From contig DLLF01000036.1 of NCBI GenBank assembly GCA_002477945.1, positions 101,534 to 165,533 on the forward strand: a stretch of DNA of 64,000 bases. Reading direction: 5' to 3'. This document shows positions 8,180 to 16,458 of this stretch, one piece after another. Position 1 is the stretch's first letter; each line of letters begins with the position of its first letter. This DNA comes from Bacteroidales bacterium UBA7569 (GTDB lineage: Bacteria > Bacteroidota > Bacteroidia > Bacteroidales > Paludibacteraceae). Below the pieces are notes generated by a model, which saw only the letters and a program-made list of their open reading frames with translations, did no database searches and was not told the DNA's origin. The position numbers were made by a program, and so were the translations under genes.

Positions 8180-10129
8180 TTAGTAGCCGTAGTCGTTCCA
8201 AAGTGTACCGTTCGATGCATTGATGTCCACGTCAAAAATCGGCCAATAATGCCTCATGTCCACATCAACTCCCTCTGCATAGAGGTAGAATGTTTCGGGA
8301 GATAATACACGTGCTCCCTCGTCTTCGTAAATGCTCTTGCTGATCCAACCCTGTTTCTTGTCGAATCCCGCAGGACGTTTGTCTCCTTTCCTCAGACCGA
8401 TTAACTGGTCAAATATGTACGTTGTATCTGAGGTCTGCGTCAGATCCTCGTCACTTGTCTTGTAGGTGAAATACACAGAGTCGCATCGTCCTGCAAACTC
8501 GCCCGTACCCGCATCCATATTGGCAAGACGATCCATGGTCAGTTTCAGTTGCGATCCCAATTTGTTCCAGCGCATCAAGTCATACTTACGTATGTTCTCT
8601 CCGCAAAATTCATAGGCACGTTCTGCCATCAGGTTTTCCATGTTCAGTGGTTTTGATGACAATCCCGCTCTCTCGCGTATCTTGTCAAATTGTTCTTGCG
8701 GGTTCAGTCCGTAGAGGTTCGTGGGTGCATTCCCCTCCATGCTCCCGATGGCTGCTTCGGCATACATCAACACCACATCGGCATATCTCAATACCGGCAT
8801 GTCTATTCCGTCTTCGTTGGCACTGTAACTTCGTTTCATCCATTCTACACGATATTTCCCCAAATACCAATCCTTGGCTTTCCCGAACTTCTGATACAAC
8901 TTGTTTTTCTGAAGTGTACTGCCTGGAAATGCCGATGGATCGGAAGATTGCCCGGAACCATTGTCATATTCCCACTGAAATGGACATACAGTCACAGCCA
9001 TACGTTTGTCATTATCTTCAAAGTCCCACAAAAAAGTGGGAACAATACGTATCATCGCCTGTACTTTCGTATCATTCTTGCCATCTCCATAGTATACCGT
9101 ATTGATCATTTTCCCTGCAACAGTTGTACTGTTTATTTTCAAACCGCACAAAGATAATACCTGCCCGCGGGCTCCGTCCAAATAGGGAATGGCCCATATA
9201 AACTCTGACTTGGAGTAGTCTGTCTCATCGGCGCAAAGTTTACGCCATATATCTTCAAAAGACGGTTCCAATTTATCTTCGTGCATGATAATTTCCGAGC
9301 AAGCCCACACTGCCTCTTGATAGACCGCCTGTCTTTCTGCCGCATCTTTGATGTTGTATTGCACCGAGCAGTCGCTTGTCCCGCCTATTGTGAAGGTGTT
9401 GGGGCGCAATGCCATGCCTGCATACATCAAGTCCATTCTTGCAAGCAAACCCAAGGCAGCGGCGCGCGAAGGACGACCGGTGTAGTTCTTGGCTTTGCCT
9501 GGACATTCTTCGCTCCATGGCATCAACTCGGCGGCTCTCCGCAAGTCTTTACGCAACTGCTCAAATATGACATTTCTGTCGGTCTTATATACATACAAAT
9601 CATTCAGATCCTTTCCGTCAAATGATTTGAAGCATGCCGGCACATCGCCCCATAACTTCACTAATTCTAAATAACAATAACTTCGTAGGGTCAGTGCCTC
9701 TCCCAATAGATAACGTATAGTTGCATCTGTGGTGTCGCTATATTCCTCAATGCCGTCTATGGCTACATTGGCACGTTCTACGGCTGCATTCAAGTAACTC
9801 CATGGATCCTTGTGTGTCGCATCGGAAACACTACCGGTTCCTTTGCTCACGTTATATGTTGCGAGACTTCCCTTTTCTCCGGTCTGACCATTCCACTCGA
9901 TGTCTGTATTCATGGCTACATAGCCGCCCACTAATCTCGCACGGTAGTTCTGCTCCCCGAATATGTTATATATTCCGCCTATGGTTTGTTCCACCATATC
10001 GGCCGACTTGAACACAGATACGTCCATTGCCGAGGGAGAGTCTGTGTCAAAAAAGTCTTTCTCACACGATGCCAGTATCACAGCAATTGCTGCAATAACA
10101 AGTTTGTATTTATAGATGTTTGCTTTCAT
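8180..10129 (-). CDS. SusD/RagB-family glycan-binding lipoprotein
   Basis: The surface lipoprotein partner of the SusC channel; it binds the oligosaccharide and acts as the lid of the transporter. 649 residues, large for the family. Lipobox ILASC with the lipid-attachment Cys at residue 22. Typical SusD features follow: an N-terminal TPR-like helical part (FKSADMVEQTIGGIYNIFGE), ATIRYLLGEALTLRSYCYLE, and the C-terminal block VLMYAEAAIG then ERAYEFCGENIRKYDLMRWN. It lies 21 nt downstream of susC and 39 nt upstream of the pectate lyase, so the ligand is probably a pectic oligosaccharide. No charged glycan-binding site could be identified by eye. Confidence 0.95.
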   Translation of the reverse strand: MKANIYKYKLVIAAIAVILASCEKDFFDTDSPSAMDVSVFKSADMVEQTIGGIYNIFGEQNYRARLVGGYVAMNTDIEWNGQTGEKGSLATYNVSKGTGSVSDATHKDPWSYLNAAVERANVAIDGIEEYSDTTDATIRYLLGEALTLRSYCYLELVKLWGDVPACFKSFDGKDLNDLYVYKTDRNVIFEQLRKDLRRAAELMPWSEECPGKAKNYTGRPSRAAALGLLARMDLMYAGMALRPNTFTIGGTSDCSVQYNIKDAAERQAVYQEAVWACSEIIMHEDKLEPSFEDIWRKLCADETDYSKSEFIWAIPYLDGARGQVLSLCGLKINSTTVAGKMINTVYYGDGKNDTKVQAMIRIVPTFLWDFEDNDKRMAVTVCPFQWEYDNGSGQSSDPSAFPGSTLQKNKLYQKFGKAKDWYLGKYRVEWMKRSYSANEDGIDMPVLRYADVVLMYAEAAIGSMEGNAPTNLYGLNPQEQFDKIRERAGLSSKPLNMENLMAERAYEFCGENIRKYDLMRWNKLGSQLKLTMDRLANMDAGTGEFAGRCDSVYFTYKTSDEDLTQTSDTTYIFDQLIGLRKGDKRPAGFDKKQGWISKSIYEDEGARVLSPETFYLYAEGVDVDMRHYWPIFDVDINASNGTLWNDYGY

Positions 10130-10150
10130 TGTTAATTGCGATTAAGTGAA

Positions 10151-13100
10151 TTAGAATTGTATATTCAGACCGACATTGATGCCTCTCGACTTCGGATAAG
10201 CGGAGAAGTCAACGCCTGGAGTAAGCGGGTTTTTCGAAGAACGGGTGTCCACTTCGGGATCCAAGCCTGTGTACTTCGTGGCGCAGAACAGATTGGTTCC
10301 TTGTACAAACACACGGATTTGATTCAGGTGTACTTTCTGTAACCATACTTTGGGGAGTGTATAACCTATGGTCAGGTTCTGTAAACGGAGGAAAGAACCG
10401 TCTTCTACATCCCTGTCTGTCACTAAGTAATGCGAACGTATAGGTGAAGCATATTTTGCGCCTTTGGCGGCGTTGCTTTCGTCAAGCGCATTCGCCATGG
10501 CGGTATAGTCATCCCCGAACAAGAGGGCCTTGCCTGCAGAGAGGGATGAAGGCATATAGGTGCCGTCGGCTGCAAACAGCGAATAACGATTGGCAAAATC
10601 CATTTCGCTGATGAGATTGCGCATACGCGATTTCTCTGTCACGGTTGTATATTCCATGTGACTGAGGTTAAGTATCTTGTTGCCCCATGAGAACGTAAAG
10701 TTCGCTGTTAAATCAAAACGACCCCATTTGTCACCGCCTACGTAGGCACTGATGTTGAAACCGCCGTTCAGTACGGGAACTGTATTCCCTAAAATAACCT
10801 TGTCTTCTTCTGTAATTTTACCATCTCCGTTTTGGTCTTTTACTTTGATGGTTCCTGGACGAATGGTAGTAGTCCAAAGATCTGGATCATATTTGACAAC
10901 ATCTTCTTTGAGACCCCATGAATCAGAAGAAGGAACGTATGAAACAAAATCAGATGCCGTGTAATACCCGTCTGTCTCGTATCCTAAGACATTACCGACT
11001 GGTTGTCCCACTTCCACGAGAAATTCTGCTAATGTAAGGTATTCCGAACTGCCGAAACAATTGGTTTGAGCGGACAGCGAAGTCGCATTGCCCAAATCCA
11101 CCACCATGTTCTTGTTGTAGGCAAGGTTGGCATCTACGGTCAATCCGTAACTCAGTGCTTTCGACTGATGATCCAATATCACACCTTTTACGGAAAACTC
11201 CACACCCTTGTTCTCTGTCGAACCGATATTTTGATATTGAGCACTGTAACGGGCGGGCAAACTCTGTAAAATAATCAAGTCGCGGGTGGTGTTCCAATAT
11301 AAATCAACCGTCCCTGTTAGCCGCTCATTGAAGAATCCGAAATCCAAACCCAAATCGCGCGTAATGGTCGTCTCCCATTTCAGATGAGGGTTTTGGGCTA
11401 TCTTGCCCGAACCGCCCACTATCAAGATATTGCTTGTCCCCTCGCCCATATCAATATAGGTCATCTGTTGTGAAAGGAAATCGGCATGCAAGTAACCCAA
11501 ATCAACATTGTTGTTGCCTGCCATACCGTAAGACAAACGCCATTTCATGTTGCTCAGCCAGGAAGATGCACCCTGCATCCAACTCTCGTCCGACATACGC
11601 CATGCTGCGGCAACCGATGGGAAATAACCCCATTGGTTCTCTTTCTCAAAACGGGTGGAACAGTCGGCACGGAAAGTGGCGGTCAGGTAATATCTTCCCA
11701 AGTAGTCGTAGTTTGCGCGCGCAAAGAAACTCAATTGGTTGTCCTTCGGATTGATGTAGTTCGATATTTCGGAGTATTGAGCCTGTCCCAGATAGTTGAA
11801 TATCTCACCATTGACAACATCATAGTCCCCCTTGTAACCGAATCCCCATTCGGTGTTGGTCTCGCCCTTGCGCAGAATCGTTTCTTCGCCTACCAATAGC
11901 GATACTTGGTGCTTCTTGTTGAACTTTTGTTTCCATTCCAGGGTATTGGCATTCCGCAAACGGCTTTCTCTTTCCTGCAACACTTGCAATTGGGCAGAAC
12001 CGCCTGCTATGTTCGGACGACCCGTGTTCTTTGCAAAATAGGTTGTCGGACCATAGTAACGGTTGGTCTCTATCTGGCGTGAATCATAACCCAGTTCCAC
12101 TTTTGCAGTGAAATGTTTGGCAAACTTATACGAGGCGTACCCGTTCATCGTCCACTTGTTATCGCCTTTGAACTTGTAGTTGTCTTTGATTGTGGTCAGC
12201 GGGTCATAGAGCGAACCGAAGGTCTCGTCCGCATCGTCGCTTATGTCTGTTCCCTTGCTCAGCAGATTCGTAGGAGTATATACAACCGCATTCCGCAAAC
12301 GGCTCTCTGTCGCTGTTCCGGCATCTTTCATGGCATTCGAACCGGCACCTAACACGTCTGTACTGGTGTAGCGGGCAGTAAAGCCTAATGTAAAATTCTT
12401 GAAAGGCTTGAACTTCGCTTTCAACGACAGATTGTTGCGGGCGTAGTTCGATTGCTCCATAATAGCCTTGTCGTCCACTCGGTTGTACGACAAGGTGAAG
12501 TTCGCATTCTTGTTTCCACCGCTCACGCTCACCGACTGGTTCGAGTTGAATCCCGTCCTGCCGAATGTGGCGTCTTGCCAGTCCTGGAACGGGTGCAATT
12601 CAGGATTCGCATACTCTTCAAGTAATGTGGCTATAGGGGTCGTCATGATTTCCTCTTCCGTGGCGGCATATTTCGTCCGGTTGTAGAGAGGATCAAAATA
12701 GGCGTTGAAGTCGCTGCGAATCTTCTTTTGTTCTTTGATGTTTTTCAGGTAGGCATACTCATATTGCATCAAGGTGAAATCCTCCACACCCATCACATCA
12801 TATTTCTTGGCAATCTTTTTCCAACCCACATACCCGCTGTAGTCCACATGGAATGTCATCTTCTCCGAGTCGGTATCCGAGTCCTTTGTAGTGATGATGA
12901 TAACGCCGTTCGCACCCTGCGCACCATAGATAGCCGTGGCGGCAGCGTCTTTCAGTACGTCCATCGAGGCAATGTCGCTCGGCGCAATATCCGATATACT
13001 CGAAACGGGAAAACCGTCCACAATATAAAGAGGGTCACTCGACTGAGTCAGAGAGGTTCCGCCGCGCACACGGATCTTCACGTCCGCATCTGGACTGCCC

Positions 13101-13558
13101 TCCGTGGTCGTTACGCTCACGCCTGCCAACTTCCCTTGCAGGGCTTCCGAAGCGGACGTAACGGGAATATCCTTCAGTTGGTCTGCCGATACCGAGGCAA
13201 CGGCTGTCACCAAGTCCCGTTTCTTCGTGGTTCCGTAACCCGTTACCACCACCTCGTCCAATAACTCCGTATTCTCTTTCAGTACAACATTGATGTTGTC
13301 ACTTGTAATGGCAACTTCCTGTGTCACCAGACCAATGTACGAAAAGACAAGTGTCTTTGCATCGTCAGGCACTTCCAACGTGTAATTCCCGTCAAAATCG
13401 GTAACGGTACCCAATGTAGTACCCTTCACCATAACCGACGCGGAAATAATGGTTTCTCCGGTCCCGTCATGCACGGTACCGCGAATGGTTCTTGCTTCTG
13501 CACCGGATGTCGCGAAAAATAATATCGCCGTCAAAAAGATTGTGAATCTGTTTTGCAT
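10151..13558 (-). CDS. SusC/RagA-family TonB-linked outer membrane transporter
   Basis: The outer-membrane channel that imports oligosaccharides with energy from TonB. 1135 residues. Signal peptide 1-22. A carboxypeptidase-regulatory-like domain follows (GTVHDGTGETIISASVMVKG to FSYIGL), then the SusC signature DEVVVTGYGTTKKRD, the plug (LQGKLAGVSV, IRVRGGTSL, PLYIVDGFPV, VLKDAAATAIYGAQGANGVI) and the long beta-barrel ending in GINVGLNIQF. It is the first gene of the pectin locus. No sensor, anti-sigma or ECF sigma gene lies beside it, and no consensus -33 box was found; a TAAATTTG -7-like element is present at 13636-13643 on the minus strand. Confidence 0.97.
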   Translation of the reverse strand: MQNRFTIFLTAILFFATSGAEARTIRGTVHDGTGETIISASVMVKGTTLGTVTDFDGNYTLEVPDDAKTLVFSYIGLVTQEVAITSDNINVVLKENTELLDEVVVTGYGTTKKRDLVTAVASVSADQLKDIPVTSASEALQGKLAGVSVTTTEGSPDADVKIRVRGGTSLTQSSDPLYIVDGFPVSSISDIAPSDIASMDVLKDAAATAIYGAQGANGVIIITTKDSDTDSEKMTFHVDYSGYVGWKKIAKKYDVMGVEDFTLMQYEYAYLKNIKEQKKIRSDFNAYFDPLYNRTKYAATEEEIMTTPIATLLEEYANPELHPFQDWQDATFGRTGFNSNQSVSVSGGNKNANFTLSYNRVDDKAIMEQSNYARNNLSLKAKFKPFKNFTLGFTARYTSTDVLGAGSNAMKDAGTATESRLRNAVVYTPTNLLSKGTDISDDADETFGSLYDPLTTIKDNYKFKGDNKWTMNGYASYKFAKHFTAKVELGYDSRQIETNRYYGPTTYFAKNTGRPNIAGGSAQLQVLQERESRLRNANTLEWKQKFNKKHQVSLLVGEETILRKGETNTEWGFGYKGDYDVVNGEIFNYLGQAQYSEISNYINPKDNQLSFFARANYDYLGRYYLTATFRADCSTRFEKENQWGYFPSVAAAWRMSDESWMQGASSWLSNMKWRLSYGMAGNNNVDLGYLHADFLSQQMTYIDMGEGTSNILIVGGSGKIAQNPHLKWETTITRDLGLDFGFFNERLTGTVDLYWNTTRDLIILQSLPARYSAQYQNIGSTENKGVEFSVKGVILDHQSKALSYGLTVDANLAYNKNMVVDLGNATSLSAQTNCFGSSEYLTLAEFLVEVGQPVGNVLGYETDGYYTASDFVSYVPSSDSWGLKEDVVKYDPDLWTTTIRPGTIKVKDQNGDGKITEEDKVILGNTVPVLNGGFNISAYVGGDKWGRFDLTANFTFSWGNKILNLSHMEYTTVTEKSRMRNLISEMDFANRYSLFAADGTYMPSSLSAGKALLFGDDYTAMANALDESNAAKGAKYASPIRSHYLVTDRDVEDGSFLRLQNLTIGYTLPKVWLQKVHLNQIRVFVQGTNLFCATKYTGLDPEVDTRSSKNPLTPGVDFSAYPKSRGINVGLNIQF

Positions 13559-13894
13559 GTGTATTAAATTTGTTTGTTCTGTAGTTTAAGTAAAGAGAGG
13601 GCAGTGCCAATCCTATGGACACATTTCTCACGCTGCAAATTTAGACAACAAATCAACCCCCTGTGTGCATATTTTGACACAATCTGTGGATTTTGTTGCA
13701 TGTCGTGTTGGTGTCATCAATCCTGTACTTCTTCCCATGCTCTTACCATCTGAAACTATCCTTGCGCAAAGTATGGATAGGAGCCGTAAAGCAGAGCAAT
13801 ATCCCGTGCTGCGAATCGTATTAGTGCTTGTTCAGTGCTATCTTTCGGTTCTCTTGTGAGTGGCTTATAGTTAATAGACCGTTTCTCTCTTCCT

Positions 13895-13965
13895 ACGACC
13901 CCTCATCGACCCCTGACCGACCCCTGACCGACCTCTCACTGGGGACGCGTACGCCCCGTCCGCGG
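13895..13965. repeat. 11-bp CCCCTGACCGA units followed by GC-rich palindrome element
   Basis: Units close to CCCCTGACCGA occupy 13898-13935. They are followed by CTCACTGGGGACGCGTACGC and the rest of an imperfect GC palindrome ending CGTCCGCGG (13934-13965). A cleaner copy of the palindrome lies at 29708-29739. Confidence 0.6.
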
Positions 13966-14032
13966 TTTTTCATGGCTCTTTCATGGACTTTAATGGAGAC
14001 AAAAGCAGTCCCTTAACGGAGAAAATTAACGG

Positions 14033-14111
14033 TCAATTATATGGTAATTAACGGAGAACAAGGAGTAACGATGTGCTTTTTACGGCTAATTATACGGTAA
14101 TTAACGGCGAA
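14033..14111. repeat. Direct repeat of a GGTAATTAACGG element
   Basis: Two 23-25 bp copies (14033-14057 and 14087-14111) read close to CAATTATATGGTAATTAACG, with a few mismatches between them. Further TTAACGG fragments flank them. They lie 110-220 nt upstream of topB; role unknown. Confidence 0.55.
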
Positions 14112-14213
14112 TAAAGTGGTAATTGGCGGCATCCCAACGTCTCGGCAACAGCGTTTGACGGCGTAAAAGCAATATCGGTTGGCAGAAACCGCAAATCGGA
14201 TCGGAACAAACTC

Positions 14214-14244
14214 TTTCCTGTTCCGTGAAAATATACTACCTTTG
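14214..14244 (+). promoter_or_regulatory. topB promoter abutting the start codon
   Basis: TACCTTTG at 14237-14244 with a weaker TTTC -33 box at 14214-14217 (19-bp spacer). The -7 element ends 4 nt before the ATG at 14249, so transcription should begin at or beside the start codon. Confidence 0.65.
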
Positions 14245-14248
14245 TACT

Positions 14249-16315
14249 ATGATTGTTTGTATAGCGGAAAAACCTTCTGTCGGGCGCGATATAGCCAAAG
14301 TCTTGGGCGCAAACACGGCGCGCGACGGATATATGGAAGGAAACGGGTATTATGTAACGTGGACTTTCGGGCATCTCTGTGCCCTATTTGATCCTGACGA
14401 ATACGATGAGCGGTGGAAGCAGTGGAACCTGTCCTCGCTGCCCATGATTCCGCAGCGTTTTGCCATTAAGGTCACCGACGACAAAGGCATCCAAAAACAG
14501 TTCAACACCATCCGGCAACTCATAGCACAGGCGGACGAGGTGATCAATTGCGGGGATGCGGGGCAGGAAGGAGAACTCATACAGCGTTGGGTGCAGCAGA
14601 AAGCGGGATGCAAATGTCCGGTGCGCCGTCTTTGGATATCGTCCCTTACCACGGAGGCGATACAGGAAGGTTTCCGGCAGTTGAAACCGCAGTCCGACTA
14701 CCGGCATCTCTACGAGGCAGGACTTATGCGGGCAATTGGCGATTGGTTGCTTGGTATGAATGCAACGCGTGCCTATACATTGCGCTATCGGAGCGAAAAT
14801 AGGCAGGTACTTTCCATCGGGCGGGTGCAAACGCCCACTTTGGCACTTATCGTCAACCGGCAGAGACAGATAGAGCATTTTGTACCGAAAACCTATTGGG
14901 AACTGAAGACAAATTACCGCAACACCCTCTTTTCTGCCATAGTCCGTAAGACGGATGAAGAACTGGCGGAGATGTTGGATAAACTCAAGCAACAGCAGCA
15001 GAAAAAACAGAAAGCAACCTCTCTTCCGACTATGGAGGACCTGCAACGGAAAAATGTAGGTATAGAGGCGGTAGCAAGTGCCGTGCAAGGAGAACAATGG
15101 GTAAAGCGGCTGACGGGACAGCCTTTCACGGTCAAGACCGTCGAGAAAAAGAAATCCAATGAGGCGGCGCCGCGGCTCTTCGACCTGACAAGTCTGCAGG
15201 TGGAATGTAACAAGCGTTTCTCCTGTTCTGCCGACGAAACGCTCCGTCTGGTGCAATCCCTCTATGAGAAAAAGGTCACTACCTATCCCCGTGTTGATAC
15301 CACCTTCCTGAGTGAAGACATCTACCCCAAGTGCGGGAGCATCCTCAAAGGTATCGAACCTTACTTCAAGGCACAAATCGATCCTTTGCACGGGAAACCG
15401 CTGCGCAAATCCAAGAAAGTGTTCGACAATGGCAAGGTCACCGACCACCATGCCATAATTCCGACAGGGCAGGCTCCGAACAATCTCACGGAGCAGGAAA
15501 GAAAAGTGTTTGAGTGTATCGCGCTACGGTTTATAGCGTCTTTCTATCCCGAGTGCGAGGTCTCCACAACTACGGTAACAGGTGTCGTCTTGGCTTCGGA
15601 TAATGGAGAGGAAGTCCTCTTCCGTACAACCGGCAGGCAAATAATTTCTCCGGGTTGGCGCTCCGTATTCGGAAAAGAACGTACCGGTGCAGTCTCAACT
15701 GTCGGAGAGGATGGAAACGGTGAGGAGACGGAAAACAAAGGGGAAGACACGGCGTCTTTGCCCGACTTCACGAAAGGGGAGAGTGGGGAGCAGCAGCCGA
15801 GTCTCACCGAAAAACAAACCGCTCCGCCTAAGTATTTCACGGAGGCTACTTTGCTGCGCGCAATGGAGACGGCAGGCAAAACGGTGGACGATGACGAATT
15901 GCGCGATGCACTCAAGGATAATGGTATCGGACGCCCGAGTACACGTGCCGCCATTATCGAGAAACTTTTCCAACGGCGGTATATAGTCCGTTCGGGGAAA
16001 AGCATCAAAGCGACACCTGTAGGAGTCTCGTTGATTCAGACTATCCATTTCCCCCTGCTCAAGAGTGCGGAACTTACCGGACAATGGGAGAAAAAACTCC
16101 GTCAGATAGAACGGGGTGACTACGAAGCACCGCTCTTCTTGGACGAACTGAAACAACTGACTACGGAGATCGTACGCGAAGTCAAAGCCGACAAGGCGGG
16201 GATGCTCTGTCCCGCTTGCAGGAAGGGAACAATCATTCGCGGAAAAACCGCCTATGGATGCTCACGCTGGCGCGAAGGGTGCAACTACCGCGAACCTCTC
16301 AACCAATTAGCCTGA
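14249..16315 (+). CDS. topB: DNA topoisomerase III
   Basis: A type IA topoisomerase that decatenates and relaxes DNA through a single-strand break. 688 residues from the ATG at 14249, giving the family N terminus MIVCIAEKPSVGRDIAKVLG (Toprim; the Glu of AEKPS is catalytic). The Toprim acidic cluster is DAGQEGELIQ. The active-site tyrosine lies in TYPRVDTTFLS. Then come DHHAIIPTG and the RPSTRAAIIEKLFQRRYI block, and a C-terminal four-cysteine zinc ribbon (CPACRKG, then CSRWREGC). An acidic Gly/Glu-rich insert near residues 485-525 precedes PPKYFTEATLLRAME. An in-frame ATG at 14225 is rejected because it lies upstream of the promoter's -7 box. The gene converges on the Wzc gene. Confidence 0.96.
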   Translation: MIVCIAEKPSVGRDIAKVLGANTARDGYMEGNGYYVTWTFGHLCALFDPDEYDERWKQWNLSSLPMIPQRFAIKVTDDKGIQKQFNTIRQLIAQADEVINCGDAGQEGELIQRWVQQKAGCKCPVRRLWISSLTTEAIQEGFRQLKPQSDYRHLYEAGLMRAIGDWLLGMNATRAYTLRYRSENRQVLSIGRVQTPTLALIVNRQRQIEHFVPKTYWELKTNYRNTLFSAIVRKTDEELAEMLDKLKQQQQKKQKATSLPTMEDLQRKNVGIEAVASAVQGEQWVKRLTGQPFTVKTVEKKKSNEAAPRLFDLTSLQVECNKRFSCSADETLRLVQSLYEKKVTTYPRVDTTFLSEDIYPKCGSILKGIEPYFKAQIDPLHGKPLRKSKKVFDNGKVTDHHAIIPTGQAPNNLTEQERKVFECIALRFIASFYPECEVSTTTVTGVVLASDNGEEVLFRTTGRQIISPGWRSVFGKERTGAVSTVGEDGNGEETENKGEDTASLPDFTKGESGEQQPSLTEKQTAPPKYFTEATLLRAMETAGKTVDDDELRDALKDNGIGRPSTRAAIIEKLFQRRYIVRSGKSIKATPVGVSLIQTIHFPLLKSAELTGQWEKKLRQIERGDYEAPLFLDELKQLTTEIVREVKADKAGMLCPACRKGTIIRGKTAYGCSRWREGCNYREPLNQLA

Positions 16316-16320
16316 TCCGT

Positions 16321-16413
16321 CCCATTAGTCCCATTCGTCTAATTAGTCTCATCCGCCCTATGAGTCAAAGCCCCCCATAGAACGTATAGATCCCCTCGAA
16401 CGTCTATAATCAG
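16321..16413. repeat. Decamer array (CCATTAGTC-type) plus conserved GAACGTCTATAATCAG tail
   Basis: About five degenerate 10-bp units (CCCATTAGTC, CCATTCGTCT, AATTAGTCTC and so on) run from 16314 to 16366. They are followed at 16377-16413 by a segment ending GAACGTCTATAATCAG. The same arrangement recurs at 29746-29840. It lies between the convergent topB and Wzc genes. Confidence 0.65.
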
Positions 16414-16458
16414 AGTAAAATCCGCATATCAGTGCAGGTCACTTTCTGCCGGTTGTTC

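Larger units (their letters stand above)
13559..14248. other. Divergent intergenic region between susC and topB
   Basis: 690 nt without a gene. It holds a weak susC -7-like element (TAAATTTG, minus strand, 13636-13643), a block of 11-bp and GC-palindrome repeats (13895-13965), two copies of an A/T-rich element (14033-14111) and the topB promoter (14214-14244). No convincing frame exists in 13670-13890. Confidence 0.6.

Noticed and set aside
13665..14016. Short plus-strand frames between susC and topB
   Set aside because: They lack start signals and cover repeat blocks; none shows a domain.
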